Below, piece after piece: positions 24,319-33,198 of a DNA stretch of 64,000 nt; positions within the stretch are counted from its first letter, which is position 1, and each line of letters starts with the position of its first letter. The DNA is from Umezawaea tangerina (GTDB lineage Bacteria; Actinomycetota; Actinomycetes; Mycobacteriales; Pseudonocardiaceae), in contig NZ_PVTF01000002.1 in NCBI RefSeq assembly GCF_003002815.1, positions 744,001-808,000 on the forward strand. Direction: 5' to 3'. Below the pieces are notes generated by a model. It saw nothing but the letters and a program-made list of their open reading frames with translations, searched no databases and was not told the origin of the DNA. A program made the translations under genes and the position numbers.

Positions 24319-26076
24319 ATGGCCCTCGACGCAGCGCGCACCGACCTGACGCGGATGACCATCCGCGACGAGTCGGACGTGTTCCAGCTCCGCGGCAAGG
24401 GCAGGCAGGTGGCCGCCGCGGTCGGGCTGGACGGGCAGGACCAGATCCGGGTCGCCACGGCGCTCAGCGACGTGGGGCGCGAGCTGGTCCGGCAGTCGGT
24501 CGTCACCACGGCCGTGTTCACCCTGCTGACCGAGCCCGCCCCCGCCCTCGTGGTCGACCTGGGCTGGGCGGGCGTGGTGACCACGACCGGTCCCGGCTGG
24601 AACACCGCGCGGATGCTGCTGCACGACGTGCGGTTCGAGCAGCACGAGCACACCGGCACCGTCGCGCTGCTGCGCAACTTCCCCGCGGGCGTCCTGGCCC
24701 CGTCTGCGACCGGGATCGACGGGGTCCGCCGCGAGCTGGGGGCCGCGGGCGAGGGCAACGCGCTCGACGAGCTGCGCGCGCAGAACCAGGAGCTGCTGGA
24801 GACGCTGGAGGACCTGGAGCAGAAGCGCCGGGAGCTGGAGCGGGCCAACGAGGAGCTCGAGGAGACCAACCGCGGCGTCCTGGCGCTGTACAAGGAGCTG
24901 TCCGACGAGCTGGAGCAGACCAACACCGGTGTCGTCGCCCTCTACGCCGAGCTGGACGTGAAGACGACCCAGCTGCGCGAGGCCGGTGAGGCGAGGACCC
25001 GGTTCTGGTCCAACATCAGCCACGAGCTGCGCACGCCGGTCAACTCGGTGGTCGGCCTGACCCGCCTGCTCGCCGTGCCCGGCGCCGACCCGCTGACCGA
25101 CGAGCAGCGCAGGCAGGTCGACCTGATCAACGACTCGGGCACGACGCTGCTCGCGCTCGTCAACGAGCTGCTGGACACGGCGAAGGCCGAGTCGGGCAGC
25201 CTGCGGCCCCGGCCCGCGCCGGTGGACCTCAACTACATGTTCGTCCAGCTGCGCGGCGCGCTGCGGCCCATGATCCGCACCGACGCGGTCGAGCTGGTCG
25301 TCGAGGACCTGCCGGTGATGCCCGCTCTCGTGACCGACCCGACGATGCTGGTGCGGATCCTGCGCAACCTGCTGTCCAACGGCCTGAAGTTCACCGAGGC
25401 GGGCGAGGTGCGGCTGTCGGTGCGCGAGGAGGGCGACCGGCTGCGGTTCGTCGTCGCCGACACCGGGATCGGCATCCCGGCCGACCAGCACGACCGGGTG
25501 TTCGAGGAGTTCCACCAGGTGCCCAACCGCCTGCAGACCGGGGCGGCCGGGACCGGGCTGGGGCTGTCCTACGCCCGCACGCTCGCCACGATCCTCGGCG
25601 GCGACCTGAGCCTGAGCAGCACACCGGGCGAGGGCACCGAGGTCGTGCTGGACCTGCCGCTCGGGACGGTCGAGGACATCCCGCTCACCTCCGTCGGGAT
25701 CGCCCTGCTGGTCGACGGCGCCGACGAGTCGCGCGGCAGGCTGCGGGCGGAGGTCGACACGCTCGCCGACGACGTCGTGGAGGCCAAGGACGGCCGGTCG
25801 GCGCTCAGCGCGGCCACCGGGACCCGGCCGGACCTGATCTTCCTCGACGCCGACACGCCCCTGATGAGCGGGGTCGAGGTGCTGACCGTGCTGCGCCAGG
25901 ACCCCAACCTGGTGAGGGTGCCCGTCGTCCTGGTGTGCGGCGGTGACATCGGGGGTATGGAACTGGCGGCGTCCACTTTGGGCGCCGCCCTGCTGACGAG
26001 ATCGCTGATCTCCGCCGGGACGGTGCGGCAGGCGATCAGGGAGGCCCACGTGGCGGTACGGAGGACGGCGTCATGA
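24319..26076 (+). CDS. Hybrid histidine kinase with degenerate RsbT-like N-domain and C-terminal receiver
   Basis: 585 residues from ATG 24319, 2 nt after the previous stop. The first ~130 residues resemble an RsbT/RsbW fold without clear ATP motifs (VFQLRGKGRQVAAAVGLDGQDQIRVATALSDVGRELV). A long coiled coil follows (~150-235, ELRAQNQELLETLEDLEQKR ... LEETNRGVLALYKEL), then HisKA with FWSNISHELRTPVNSVVGL, HATPase_c (LLSNGLKFTEAG, VVADTGIGIPADQ, GAAGTGLGLSYA) and a receiver-like domain (LIFLDADTPLMSGVEV). There is no membrane segment. The coiled coil and reused ATPase fold suggest docking to the stressosome proteins. The stop overlaps the next ATG (ATGA). Confidence 0.88.
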   Translation: MALDAARTDLTRMTIRDESDVFQLRGKGRQVAAAVGLDGQDQIRVATALSDVGRELVRQSVVTTAVFTLLTEPAPALVVDLGWAGVVTTTGPGWNTARMLLHDVRFEQHEHTGTVALLRNFPAGVLAPSATGIDGVRRELGAAGEGNALDELRAQNQELLETLEDLEQKRRELERANEELEETNRGVLALYKELSDELEQTNTGVVALYAELDVKTTQLREAGEARTRFWSNISHELRTPVNSVVGLTRLLAVPGADPLTDEQRRQVDLINDSGTTLLALVNELLDTAKAESGSLRPRPAPVDLNYMFVQLRGALRPMIRTDAVELVVEDLPVMPALVTDPTMLVRILRNLLSNGLKFTEAGEVRLSVREEGDRLRFVVADTGIGIPADQHDRVFEEFHQVPNRLQTGAAGTGLGLSYARTLATILGGDLSLSSTPGEGTEVVLDLPLGTVEDIPLTSVGIALLVDGADESRGRLRAEVDTLADDVVEAKDGRSALSAATGTRPDLIFLDADTPLMSGVEVLTVLRQDPNLVRVPVVLVCGGDIGGMELAASTLGAALLTRSLISAGTVRQAIREAHVAVRRTAS

Positions 26077-27656
26077 GCCCTCGCAACCCCCGGCGCCGAT
26101 GGGGTTCGCGGTCCGGTCCGGCCAGGATCCTGGTCGTCGACGACCTCGACGCGAGCCGGTACATCACGGCCAGCTGGCTGCGCCGCAGCGGTCACGTGGT
26201 GGACGAGGCCATCACCGGTCGCGCCGCGCTCACCGCCCTCGGCGAGAACGAGTTCGACCTGGTCATGCTGGACGTGCACCTGCCGGACATGAGCGGGTTC
26301 GAGGTCTGCGAGATCATCAAGGCCGACCCCGCCACCGCCGCGCTGCCGGTGATCCACGTGTCCGCCACCTACGTCGAGCCCGAGGACAAGACCGTCGGGC
26401 TGACCCGCGGCGCGGACGCCTACCTGACCGAGCCCGTCGACCCCGGCGAGCTGCTGGCGACGGTCGAGGCCGCGCTGCGCTACTACCGGGCCCGGATGCT
26501 GGCCGAGCAGCTCGCCGACCGCCTCACCAGGCTGACCAGGGCCACGCTGTCGATCAACTCGGCCGACGGGTTCGACGCGCTGGTCGCCGCCGCCGCGGCC
26601 GGGGCGGCCGACGTGCTCGACACCGCCGCGGTCGCGATGCTGGTCACCGACTCCGACGTCCGGGTGGGCACCACCGGTGACGCGGGTGAGGTGGACCTGC
26701 GGACCGAGGAGGTCCCGCTGATCACCGGGGTGGTCGCCGCGGTGCTCGGCGACGGCGAGGGCGTCGAGGTGTCCTTCGTGGACAGTCCGCCCTGGGACCC
26801 CGGCACGCGTGCGGCGGTGGTGGTCGCGCGCAGCAAGCTCGGCAGGCCGCCGGTGTGCGTCGCGGTCGAGGCGTCCGCCGCGCAGACGCCCGAGGAGCGC
26901 AACCTGCTCGTGCAGCTGGGCCAGGCCACGGCGGTCGCCGCCGACGGTCTGCGCGCGCTGACCGAGGAGCACCTGCTCGCGTTGACGCTCCAGCGCAGCC
27001 TGCTGCCCAGCGCCCTGCCGGTGCTGCCGGGCCTGCCGATGGTCGCCCGCTACGTCCCGGCGTCGGCCAACGCCGAGATCGGCGGCGACTTCTACGAGGT
27101 CATCGACCTCGACGGGCGGCTGCTGGTCGCCATCGGCGACGTGTGCGGCCACTCGATCGAGGCCGCCACCGTCATGGGCGAGGTGCGCCACGCGCTGCGG
27201 GCGTACGCGATCGAGACCGACAACCCGGCGACGATCCTGACCAAGCTCGACCGGATGCTCGTGCGCTACCACCCGCGCGGCGGCCTGACGACGATGTGCC
27301 TGGTCCTCGTGGACCTCGAGGCGGGCACGATGGAGGTGGCCAACGCGGGCCACGTCCACCCGCTGGTGGTCGACGGGGACGGGGCTCGGTTCCTCGACGT
27401 CGGCGGTCCGCTGCTGGGCATCGACCTCCCCCACCCGCCCGCCACGTCCTTCCCGCTGCCCGACGGCACCCTGGTCGTGCTGACCACCGACGGGCTCGTG
27501 GAGCGGTCCGACAGCGACCTGGACGAGGGCATGGAGTCCCTGCGCACGGCCGTGTCGCACGGCGGCGACCTGGACGGGTTGGCCGACGGCCTGCTGGAGC
27601 GGTTCGGCGGCGGCAAGCGCGACGACATCGCCCTGCTGGTGTTCCGCAGGGCGTGA
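26073..27656 (+). CDS. Response-regulator PP2C phosphatase (receiver, GAF-like, SpoIIE)
   Basis: 527 residues. Receiver at ~18-135 (ILVVDDLDASRYITASWL, LVMLDVHLPDMSGFE with phospho-Asp, VIHVSATY, YLTEPVDPGEL). A GAF-like middle (~150-305) has no recognisable ligand residues. A SpoIIE/RsbU phosphatase fills the C-terminus (LLPSALPVLPGLPMVARYVPASANAEIGGDFYEVI, GDVCGHSIEAATVMG, VVLTTDGLVERSD, RDDIALLVFR). It is likely the output of the module: phosphorylated by the upstream hybrid kinase and/or activated by RsbT, it would dephosphorylate an anti-sigma antagonist encoded elsewhere. ATG 26073 overlaps the previous stop. Confidence 0.9.
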   Translation: MSPRNPRRRWGSRSGPARILVVDDLDASRYITASWLRRSGHVVDEAITGRAALTALGENEFDLVMLDVHLPDMSGFEVCEIIKADPATAALPVIHVSATYVEPEDKTVGLTRGADAYLTEPVDPGELLATVEAALRYYRARMLAEQLADRLTRLTRATLSINSADGFDALVAAAAAGAADVLDTAAVAMLVTDSDVRVGTTGDAGEVDLRTEEVPLITGVVAAVLGDGEGVEVSFVDSPPWDPGTRAAVVVARSKLGRPPVCVAVEASAAQTPEERNLLVQLGQATAVAADGLRALTEEHLLALTLQRSLLPSALPVLPGLPMVARYVPASANAEIGGDFYEVIDLDGRLLVAIGDVCGHSIEAATVMGEVRHALRAYAIETDNPATILTKLDRMLVRYHPRGGLTTMCLVLVDLEAGTMEVANAGHVHPLVVDGDGARFLDVGGPLLGIDLPHPPATSFPLPDGTLVVLTTDGLVERSDSDLDEGMESLRTAVSHGGDLDGLADGLLERFGGGKRDDIALLVFRRA

Positions 27657-27659
27657 TGT

Positions 27660-27687
27660 GCGGAGCGTGACATAAGGTCATCTCCGC
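27660..27687 (+). terminator. Possible stem-loop after the rsb operon
   Basis: GCGGAG (27660-27665) pairs with CTCCGC (27682-27687), and TGAC/GTCA pair inside. It lies 4 nt after the last stop of the six-gene module and just before the lipoprotein gene. Weak but well placed. Confidence 0.35.
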
Positions 27688-27694
27688 GAGAGGG

Positions 27695-28882
27695 GTGACC
27701 GTGGTCCGGGGTGTGCTGGTCGGTGTGGTGCTGTCGGTGGCGTTGACGGGGGCCGCGTGCTCCTCGACGCCGGAGAGCGCGCCCGCGCCGTCGTCGGCCT
27801 CGTCGTCACCGACGCCGTCACCCCCGACGTCGGCCTCGGTCGTGGTCCCGCCGTCCACGACTCCCCCGGCCGCCGCGCCGGTGACCGTGGACCCGGCGGG
27901 CCGGGCGCTCGACGAGTACCTGGGCGGGATGGCCGCCGAGCAGCAGTTCCGCGGCGCGGTGGAGGTGCGCCGAGGCGCGGACGTGCTGCTGCGCAAGGGT
28001 TACGGCAACGCCGACGTCGGCACGGCCACCCCCGTCACGCCCGACACCCGGTTCCAGATCGGGTCGCTCACCAAGCAGTTCACCGCCGCGGCCGTCCTGC
28101 GGCTGCAGGAACAGGGCAAGCTGAGGGTCACCGACCCGGTCTGCGCCCACCTCGCGGACTGCCCGCCGGAGTGGGCGCCGATCACCGTGGACCAGCTGCT
28201 CACCCACACCTCGGGGCTCTACAACTACACCGAGGCGGGCGAGGACGAGGCCAAGCCGTTCCTGAACCGGCACGTGGTGCCCCAGGAGCTGGTCGACTAC
28301 GTGAAGGGCAAGCCGCTGGACTTCACCCCCGGCACCCGGTGGAAGTACAGCAACTCCGGGTACGTCGTGCTGGGCGTGCTCGTCGAGCGGCTGTCCGGAG
28401 TGGACTACGCGACGTTCCTGCGGCAGCAGCTGTTCGACCCGCTGGGCATGCGCGACACCGGCTACGACACCGTCCGGTCCCCGCGCGCCAACGGCTACAC
28501 GGACTGGACCACCCCCGGCGAGGACGACGTCTCGCTGTACTTCGCCGCCGGTGGTGTGCTGTCCACCACCGGCGACCTGGCCCGCTGGAACGCGTTCCTG
28601 CTCGCCGACAAGCCGGGCGTGATCAGCTCGACCTCGCTGGCCGCCATGATGAGCCCGCACGCCGACATCCCCGGCACCCAGGTCCACTACGGCTACGGCA
28701 TCGAGGTGCACGGCGGTGGCGCCGACCTGACCTACGCCCACGGCGGTCTCGTCACGGGCTACCGCTGCGAGAACACCATCCGGCCGTCCGACGACCTGTC
28801 CGTCACGGTGCTGACGAACCTCTCGACCAACGACCCCGCGTCCATCTCCGGGCACCTGGTCGAGCTGGTCGGCCACCCCTGA
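27695..28882 (+). CDS. Secreted serine beta-lactamase-like hydrolase (class C/D-Ala carboxypeptidase family)
   Basis: 395 residues from GTG 27695 (GTG 27701 is equally possible). An export signal ends in ALTGAACSS, an atypical lipobox, so membrane anchoring is likely but not certain. A ~45-residue Ser/Pro/Thr-rich linker precedes the beta-lactamase domain: FQIGSLTKQFTAAAV (catalytic Ser, SxxK), WKYSNSGYVVLGVLVERLSG (YxN), and YAHGGLVTGY (HGG in place of KTG). This group includes D-Ala-D-Ala carboxypeptidases, esterases and endopeptidases; a true beta-lactamase is less likely. Convergent with the ice-binding-like gene, 5 nt between stops. Confidence 0.85.
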   Translation: MTVVRGVLVGVVLSVALTGAACSSTPESAPAPSSASSSPTPSPPTSASVVVPPSTTPPAAAPVTVDPAGRALDEYLGGMAAEQQFRGAVEVRRGADVLLRKGYGNADVGTATPVTPDTRFQIGSLTKQFTAAAVLRLQEQGKLRVTDPVCAHLADCPPEWAPITVDQLLTHTSGLYNYTEAGEDEAKPFLNRHVVPQELVDYVKGKPLDFTPGTRWKYSNSGYVVLGVLVERLSGVDYATFLRQQLFDPLGMRDTGYDTVRSPRANGYTDWTTPGEDDVSLYFAAGGVLSTTGDLARWNAFLLADKPGVISSTSLAAMMSPHADIPGTQVHYGYGIEVHGGGADLTYAHGGLVTGYRCENTIRPSDDLSVTVLTNLSTNDPASISGHLVELVGHP

Positions 28883-28887
28883 CGTGG

Positions 28888-30318
28888 TCACGACCGGCGT
28901 GAGCGCACCCGGCCGACGACCAGCAGCAGTGCACCGGTGAGGAACAGCAGCCCGCCGACGCCTGCCACGGCGGGCAACCAGCCGCTCACCCCGGTGCTCG
29001 CCAGCCCGGACGTGTCCGCGGTGTGGTAGGTGTCGTCCGGTCCGGGACCGCCGGTCCAGTACTCACCCGCGCCGGTGGTGTCCTGCGGGTACCAGCCGAT
29101 CGCGGTGTCGGTGGTGGTCGTCGTGTCGTCGGTCGTCGTGTCGGTGGTCGACCAGGTGGTCGACTCCTCCGGGATCGTCCTCGACGGCTTCGTCCGGCTC
29201 GTCGTGGTGCTCGGCGCGGTCGTGGTGGTGCCCGCCCCGGTGGTCGTCGTGCTGGATTCGGTGGTCGTGGTGGTCTCGTCCGTCGTGGTCGTCGGCGACT
29301 GCTCGGTGGTCGTCGTCGGTGTTGTGGTGGTCGTGGTCTCGTCGGTGGTCGTCGGCTGCGTCGTGGTCGTGGTCTCGTCCGTGGTGGTGGTGCTGGAGCC
29401 GGTGGTCGTGGTGGTCTCGTCCGTCGTCGTGGTGGTCTCGTCCGTGGTCGTCGTGGTCCCGTCGGTGGTCGTCGTCGTGTCGTCGGTCGTGGTGGTCGGT
29501 TCCGTGGTGGTGGTCGTGTCGTCGGTCGTCGTCACGTCCGTCGTGGTCGTGGTGGTCGGGGTGGTGTCGCAGCCCGGTGTCGTGAAGACGTTGTCGTCCA
29601 AGGAGACCTGGCCGTTGCGGGCCAGCGCGCGACCCTCGACCACGGTCCCGGTGGTGACCGAGATGGACGTCAGGGCGAGGATCGTGCCGACGAACGTGGA
29701 CGTGGTGCCCAGCGTCGCGGAGCTGCCGACCTGCCAGTACACGTTGCACGCCTGCGCCCCGTTGACCAGCACGACGGCGCTGGCCGACGCGGTGATCAGG
29801 GTGGAGGCGATCTGGAAGATGAACACCGAGCTCGGGTCGCCCTGGCCGTCCAGCGTCAGCGTGCCGCTCAGCCCGATCGGGCCGGTGGACTTGTAGACGC
29901 CGTCGGGGAGCGTCTGCCCGACCAGGTCACCGGAGATGCTCGCGGTCGGCGCGCGTCCGGCGGCGTCGTCGTAGGCGACCACCAGGTCGGACTGGGCCTG
30001 CGCGGCCTGCGCGTCGCCCGCGTGCGTCGCACCGGCCGAGGTGCCGGGTGGGAACCCGGTGATCGCGGTGCCGGGGCTGACGCCCAGGTCACCCTGCAAG
30101 GTGCTCGGCCCGGTGTTGGTGACCGTCTGGCCGCCGAGCACCGAGTAGCTCGCGACGGTGCCCAGCCCGACCGGGCTCGTGGCGGCGTAGGCGGACGGCG
30201 TCACCAGCAGGCCGACGGCGAACAGCGTCGCCGCCGCCGTGACCAGCCCTCCGGCCGCACCCCAGCGCGCACGTCGGAGCGGTGTGCCGCTCGGGGGTCG
30301 AACAGGATCGCGGTCCAT
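28888..30318 (-). CDS. Ice-binding-like (DUF3494) surface protein with Thr-rich stalk and LASTG anchor
   Basis: 476 residues from ATG 30318. A signal peptide (LRRARWGAAGGLVTAAATLFAVGLLVTPSAYA) precedes a DUF3494 beta-solenoid (~45-235): PVGLGTVASYSVLGGQTVTNTG, STLQGDLGVSPGTAITGFPPG, VYKSTGPIGLSGTLTLDGQGDPSSVFIFQIASTLIT, ACNVYWQVGSSATLG, VEGRALARNGQVSLDDN. In bacteria this fold binds ice or acts as an adhesin. About 150 residues of TTTTDETTTTT-type repeats form a stalk. The C-terminus has LASTG, a hydrophobic span and RRS, which is a plausible sortase signal. Surface adhesion seems more likely than antifreeze activity here, but this is inference. Confidence 0.82.
   Translation of the reverse strand: MDRDPVRPPSGTPLRRARWGAAGGLVTAAATLFAVGLLVTPSAYAATSPVGLGTVASYSVLGGQTVTNTGPSTLQGDLGVSPGTAITGFPPGTSAGATHAGDAQAAQAQSDLVVAYDDAAGRAPTASISGDLVGQTLPDGVYKSTGPIGLSGTLTLDGQGDPSSVFIFQIASTLITASASAVVLVNGAQACNVYWQVGSSATLGTTSTFVGTILALTSISVTTGTVVEGRALARNGQVSLDDNVFTTPGCDTTPTTTTTTDVTTTDDTTTTTEPTTTTDDTTTTTDGTTTTTDETTTTTDETTTTTGSSTTTTDETTTTTQPTTTDETTTTTTPTTTTEQSPTTTTDETTTTTESSTTTTGAGTTTTAPSTTTSRTKPSRTIPEESTTWSTTDTTTDDTTTTTDTAIGWYPQDTTGAGEYWTGGPGPDDTYHTADTSGLASTGVSGWLPAVAGVGGLLFLTGALLLVVGRVRSRRS
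29100..29560 (-). repeat. Thr/Asp-coding low-complexity tandem repeats
   Basis: Imperfect repeats of ACC ACG ACG GAY GAG-type codons within the surface-protein gene encode (T)3-6-D/E units. They resemble slippage-prone stalk repeats, so length is probably variable between strains. Confidence 0.75.
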
Positions 30319-30685
30319 GACAACGCCTTCCGTGGAGGAATACCCGGTACCTGATTGAGGCACGGCACGAGTCGGGGCGCGCACCCGTCGGCCGGGAATC
30401 GGCGGATCGAGAACCAAAAAAGGGGAAACGTTGACGAAGAATTGAGGCACCGCGATGTTTGACGGAATTCGCCGTTCACGCCAGAACTCGTCATTCACCC
30501 TCAGGAACATCAGGGCCACCCGAATGCCAGCCACGACGACTACCTGCACCAACAGTCCCGAGATCCGATGGTGGCCGAACGATCGAGTTTTTCTCACCCG
30601 TCCGTGGACGACGGAAGAAGAAAATGTAATGAACGCGCGACCGGCTCGATACCACGGGTACACCTACCTCGATGAAGGGCGGGCG
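30319..30685. promoter_or_regulatory. Divergent intergenic region, AT-richer than surroundings
   Basis: About 310-370 bp between the surface-protein gene and the GAF kinase gene. Several A/T runs (around 30411-30447 and 30595-30625) stand out against the genome. Both promoters must lie here; I could not assign specific boxes. Confidence 0.5.
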
Positions 30686-31897
30686 ATGTCGTCGGAGGAG
30701 CACGAGGCCGCACGCGTGGCGGCGCTGCACGCGCTGCGCCTGCTCGACACGCCGCCGGAGGACCGCTTCGACCGGATCACCCGTCTCGCCAGGGACCTGT
30801 TCGACGTGCCGATCGCGCTGGTGTCGCTGGTCGACGCCGACCGGCAGTGGACCAAGTCCAAAGCCGGGACCGCGCTCCGCGAGACCCCGCGCGACCTGTC
30901 GTTCTGCGCGTGCGTGGTCGACTCCGGCAGGTTCCTGGAGGTCCCGGACGCCTCGGTCGACCCGCGGTTCGCGGACAACCCGGCGGTGGTCGGCGGCCCG
31001 CGCCTGCGCTTCTACGCGGGTACTCCGGTCACGGCGCCGTCGGGGCACGTCGTCGGCACGCTCTGCGTGCTGGACCGGGTGCCGCGCAGGCTGACCGGGC
31101 GGCAGCGCGAGGAGCTGGGCGAGCTCGCCGCGTGGGTCGAGCTGGAGTGCGCGGCCGTGCGGTCGACCGAGTGGGAGCGGGAGACCGAACGGGCCCGGCG
31201 CGACTTCGTGTCGGTGGTCAGCCACGAGCTGCGGACGCCGCTGACGTCCATCCACGGATCGCTGGAGCTGATCGCGTCCGGCCGGTTCGGCGAGCTGCCG
31301 CCGCAGGTCGGCAGGCTGGTGGGCATCGCGGCGCGCAACACCGACCGGCTGGTCCGGCTGTCCCAGGACGTCCTGGACCTGCACCAGGCCCACCGGGGGC
31401 AGCTGCACCTGCGGTTGGGCGCGATCGCGCTGCCCGAGGTCGTGCGGCAGGCCGTGGACGCCGTGCGGGACGTGGCCGAACGGGCCGGGGTCGCCGTGGC
31501 GGCGGTCTGCGACGACCCCGCCGAGGTGCGCGGCGACGCCGACCGGCTGGTCCAGGTGGTGACCAACCTGCTGGTCAACGCCGTGCGCGTGTCCCCGCCC
31601 GCCGGACGGGTGGTGGTGACCTGCGGGGTGGTCGGGTCATGGGCGCGGATCGAGGTCCGCGACGACGGCCCCGGTGTCCCGCAGGGGCAGCTGGACGAGA
31701 TCTTCGAGCCCTTCGTGCAGTTCGACGTGCCCGGTCAGCGGCGGTCGGGCGGCGCGGGCCTCGGCCTCGCGATCGCCCGCGGGATCGTCGAGGCGCACGG
31801 CGGCCGCATCGGCGCCCGCCCCGCCGACGGCGGTGGCAGCGCCTTCGAGGTCGCGCTGCCCGCGGCCGGGCCGGACGTCGACCTCGCCTGGTGGTAG
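30686..31897 (+). CDS. Cytosolic GAF-domain sensor histidine kinase
   Basis: 403 residues from ATG 30686 (ATG 30629, with GAAGAAG upstream, would add 19 residues). GAF domain ~10-150 (RLLDTPPEDRFDRITRLARDLFDVPIALVSLVDADRQWTKSKAG ... RFYAGTPVTAPSGHVVGTLCVLD), then HisKA with RRDFVSVVSHELRTPLTSIHG and HATPase_c (VTNLLVNAVRVSPP, EVRDDGPGVPQGQ, GGAGLGLAIARG). There is no membrane segment. Two response regulators lie convergently at its 3' end, and the final 261 nt overlap the second one on the other strand; they are its likely partners. The GAF ligand is unknown. Confidence 0.88.
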   Translation: MSSEEHEAARVAALHALRLLDTPPEDRFDRITRLARDLFDVPIALVSLVDADRQWTKSKAGTALRETPRDLSFCACVVDSGRFLEVPDASVDPRFADNPAVVGGPRLRFYAGTPVTAPSGHVVGTLCVLDRVPRRLTGRQREELGELAAWVELECAAVRSTEWERETERARRDFVSVVSHELRTPLTSIHGSLELIASGRFGELPPQVGRLVGIAARNTDRLVRLSQDVLDLHQAHRGQLHLRLGAIALPEVVRQAVDAVRDVAERAGVAVAAVCDDPAEVRGDADRLVQVVTNLLVNAVRVSPPAGRVVVTCGVVGSWARIEVRDDGPGVPQGQLDEIFEPFVQFDVPGQRRSGGAGLGLAIARGIVEAHGGRIGARPADGGGSAFEVALPAAGPDVDLAWW

Positions 31898-32266
31898 CGG
31901 CGCCCAGCCGAGCACGGCGGCGACCTGGTCGCCGATGCGCAGCGGGTCGAACGGCTTGGCCAGCACGGCGGCGGCCCCGAGCGCGCGCAGCCGCGCGGTG
32001 AGCACCGGGTCGACCACCGCCGTGACGAACACGACCGGCAGGTGCGCGGTGCGGGGGTCGGCCCGCAGCGCGGCCAGCACGGCGGGCCCGTCCATGACCG
32101 GCATGTGCACGTCGAGCAGCACCGCGTCCACCCCGCCCGACCGGCACACCTCCAGCGCGAGCCCGCCCGTGGCGGCGGTCGGCGCGTCCCAGCCGCGGTA
32201 CACGACCAGGCTCAGCGCCAGCACCTCGCGGGTGTCCGGTTCGTCGTCAACCACGAGCACCCTCAC
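31637..32266 (-). CDS. Stand-alone receiver-domain response regulator, 3' end antisense to the GAF kinase
   Basis: 209 residues from GTG 32266, which overlaps the stop of the OmpR-type gene (GTGA). Residues 1-125 are a receiver (VRVLVVDDEPDTREVLALSL, AVLLDVHMPVMDG with phospho-Asp, VVFVTAVVD, AKPFDPLRIGDQ). No output domain follows. The last ~85 residues are Arg/Ala/Asp-rich and arise because the frame stays open across the opposite-strand kinase 3' end. They look like a by-product of GC-rich antisense sequence rather than a domain. It is likely a phosphorelay intermediate or a regulator of its two neighbours. Confidence 0.7.
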   Translation of the reverse strand: MRVLVVDDEPDTREVLALSLVVYRGWDAPTAATGGLALEVCRSGGVDAVLLDVHMPVMDGPAVLAALRADPRTAHLPVVFVTAVVDPVLTARLRALGAAAVLAKPFDPLRIGDQVAAVLGWAPLPPGEVDVRPGRGQRDLEGAATAVGGAGADAAAVRLDDPAGDREAEARAARPPLTGHVELHEGLEDLVQLPLRDTGAVVADLDPRP

Positions 32267-32964
32267 GACCCGTCCCTCCGCACGAACCGGTAGCCGACGC
32301 CGCGCACGGTGGTGATCAGGCCGTCCTCGCCCGTCGCGCCGAGCTTGCGCCGCAGGTTGGACATGTGCACGTCCACGGCGTGGTCGTCGGCCAGCCACGA
32401 ACCGCCCCACACCCGTTCCCGCAGCTGGTCCCGCGTGTGCACCTGGCGCGCGTTCTCGGTCAGCGCGGCCAGCAGGTCGAACTCGATCTTCGTCAGAGGC
32501 ACCGGCTCGCCCGCCACCCGCACCTCGCGCGCCTCCCGGTCGATCTCCAGCGCCCCGGCGGCGGACGGCGGCGGGGCCGCCAGCTCCCGCGGCCTGCGCA
32601 GCATCGCCTGCACGCGGGCCAGCAGCTCGCGCGGCGAGAACGGCTTGGTGAGGTAGTCGTCGGCCCCGACCGAGAGCCCGATCAGCTTGTCGACCTCCTC
32701 GGCGCGGGCGGTGAGGATCAGCACGTAGGCGTTGGAGAACCGGCGCAGCCGACGGCAGACCTCGATCCCGTCGGGTCCGGGGATGCCGAGGTCGAGCAGC
32801 ACGACGTCGGGCGCCCAGTCGAGCGCGGCGGCCAGCGCGCGGTCGCCGTCGTCCACCGAGCGCACGTCCAGCCGGGCCGCCGAGAGCGCCATCCCGATCA
32901 GCTGGCTGACGTCCGGGTTGTCCTCGACCACCAGGACTTTCGCGGGCACGCTCACCGGCGCCAT
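32263..32964 (-). CDS. OmpR/PhoB-family response regulator
   Basis: 233 residues from ATG 32964, with GGGGAGGA upstream. Receiver (KVLVVEDNPDVSQLIGMAL, VVLLDLGIPGPDGIE, LILTARAEEVDKLIGLSVGADDYLTKPFSPREL) and winged helix (LTKIEFDLLAALTENARQVHTRDQLRERVWGG, DDHAVDVHMSNLRRKLG, ITTVRGVGYRF), both complete. Co-translated with the receiver-only protein; the GAF kinase ends convergently beside them, so this trio probably forms one system. Confidence 0.92.
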   Translation of the reverse strand: MAPVSVPAKVLVVEDNPDVSQLIGMALSAARLDVRSVDDGDRALAAALDWAPDVVLLDLGIPGPDGIEVCRRLRRFSNAYVLILTARAEEVDKLIGLSVGADDYLTKPFSPRELLARVQAMLRRPRELAAPPPSAAGALEIDREAREVRVAGEPVPLTKIEFDLLAALTENARQVHTRDQLRERVWGGSWLADDHAVDVHMSNLRRKLGATGEDGLITTVRGVGYRFVRRDGS

Positions 32965-33198
32965 TGTCCGCGTCCTCCCCTGCCGCGCCACCGAAGGTGT
33001 GGCGCCGACGGCGATCCCGGAGTCCGGCGGGGTCCTCATGGGAGTGACGCTCCCGCTCACACCTCTGGGTGAGGTACGCGGAACCTCAAGTAATCCGCAA
33101 GGTATCCGGACAACCGGGGGCGACGGCCGCGGCGGGAATAGCGTCGGGGCTCCGACAACCCCTTCCAGGAGCAGGCCGATGCCATTTCCGAGTCCGTT

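Noticed and set aside
29030-29896. A Val/Ser-rich plus-strand frame opposite the Thr-rich stalk
   Set aside because: It is the reverse reading of ACC/ACG repeats and has no start context.
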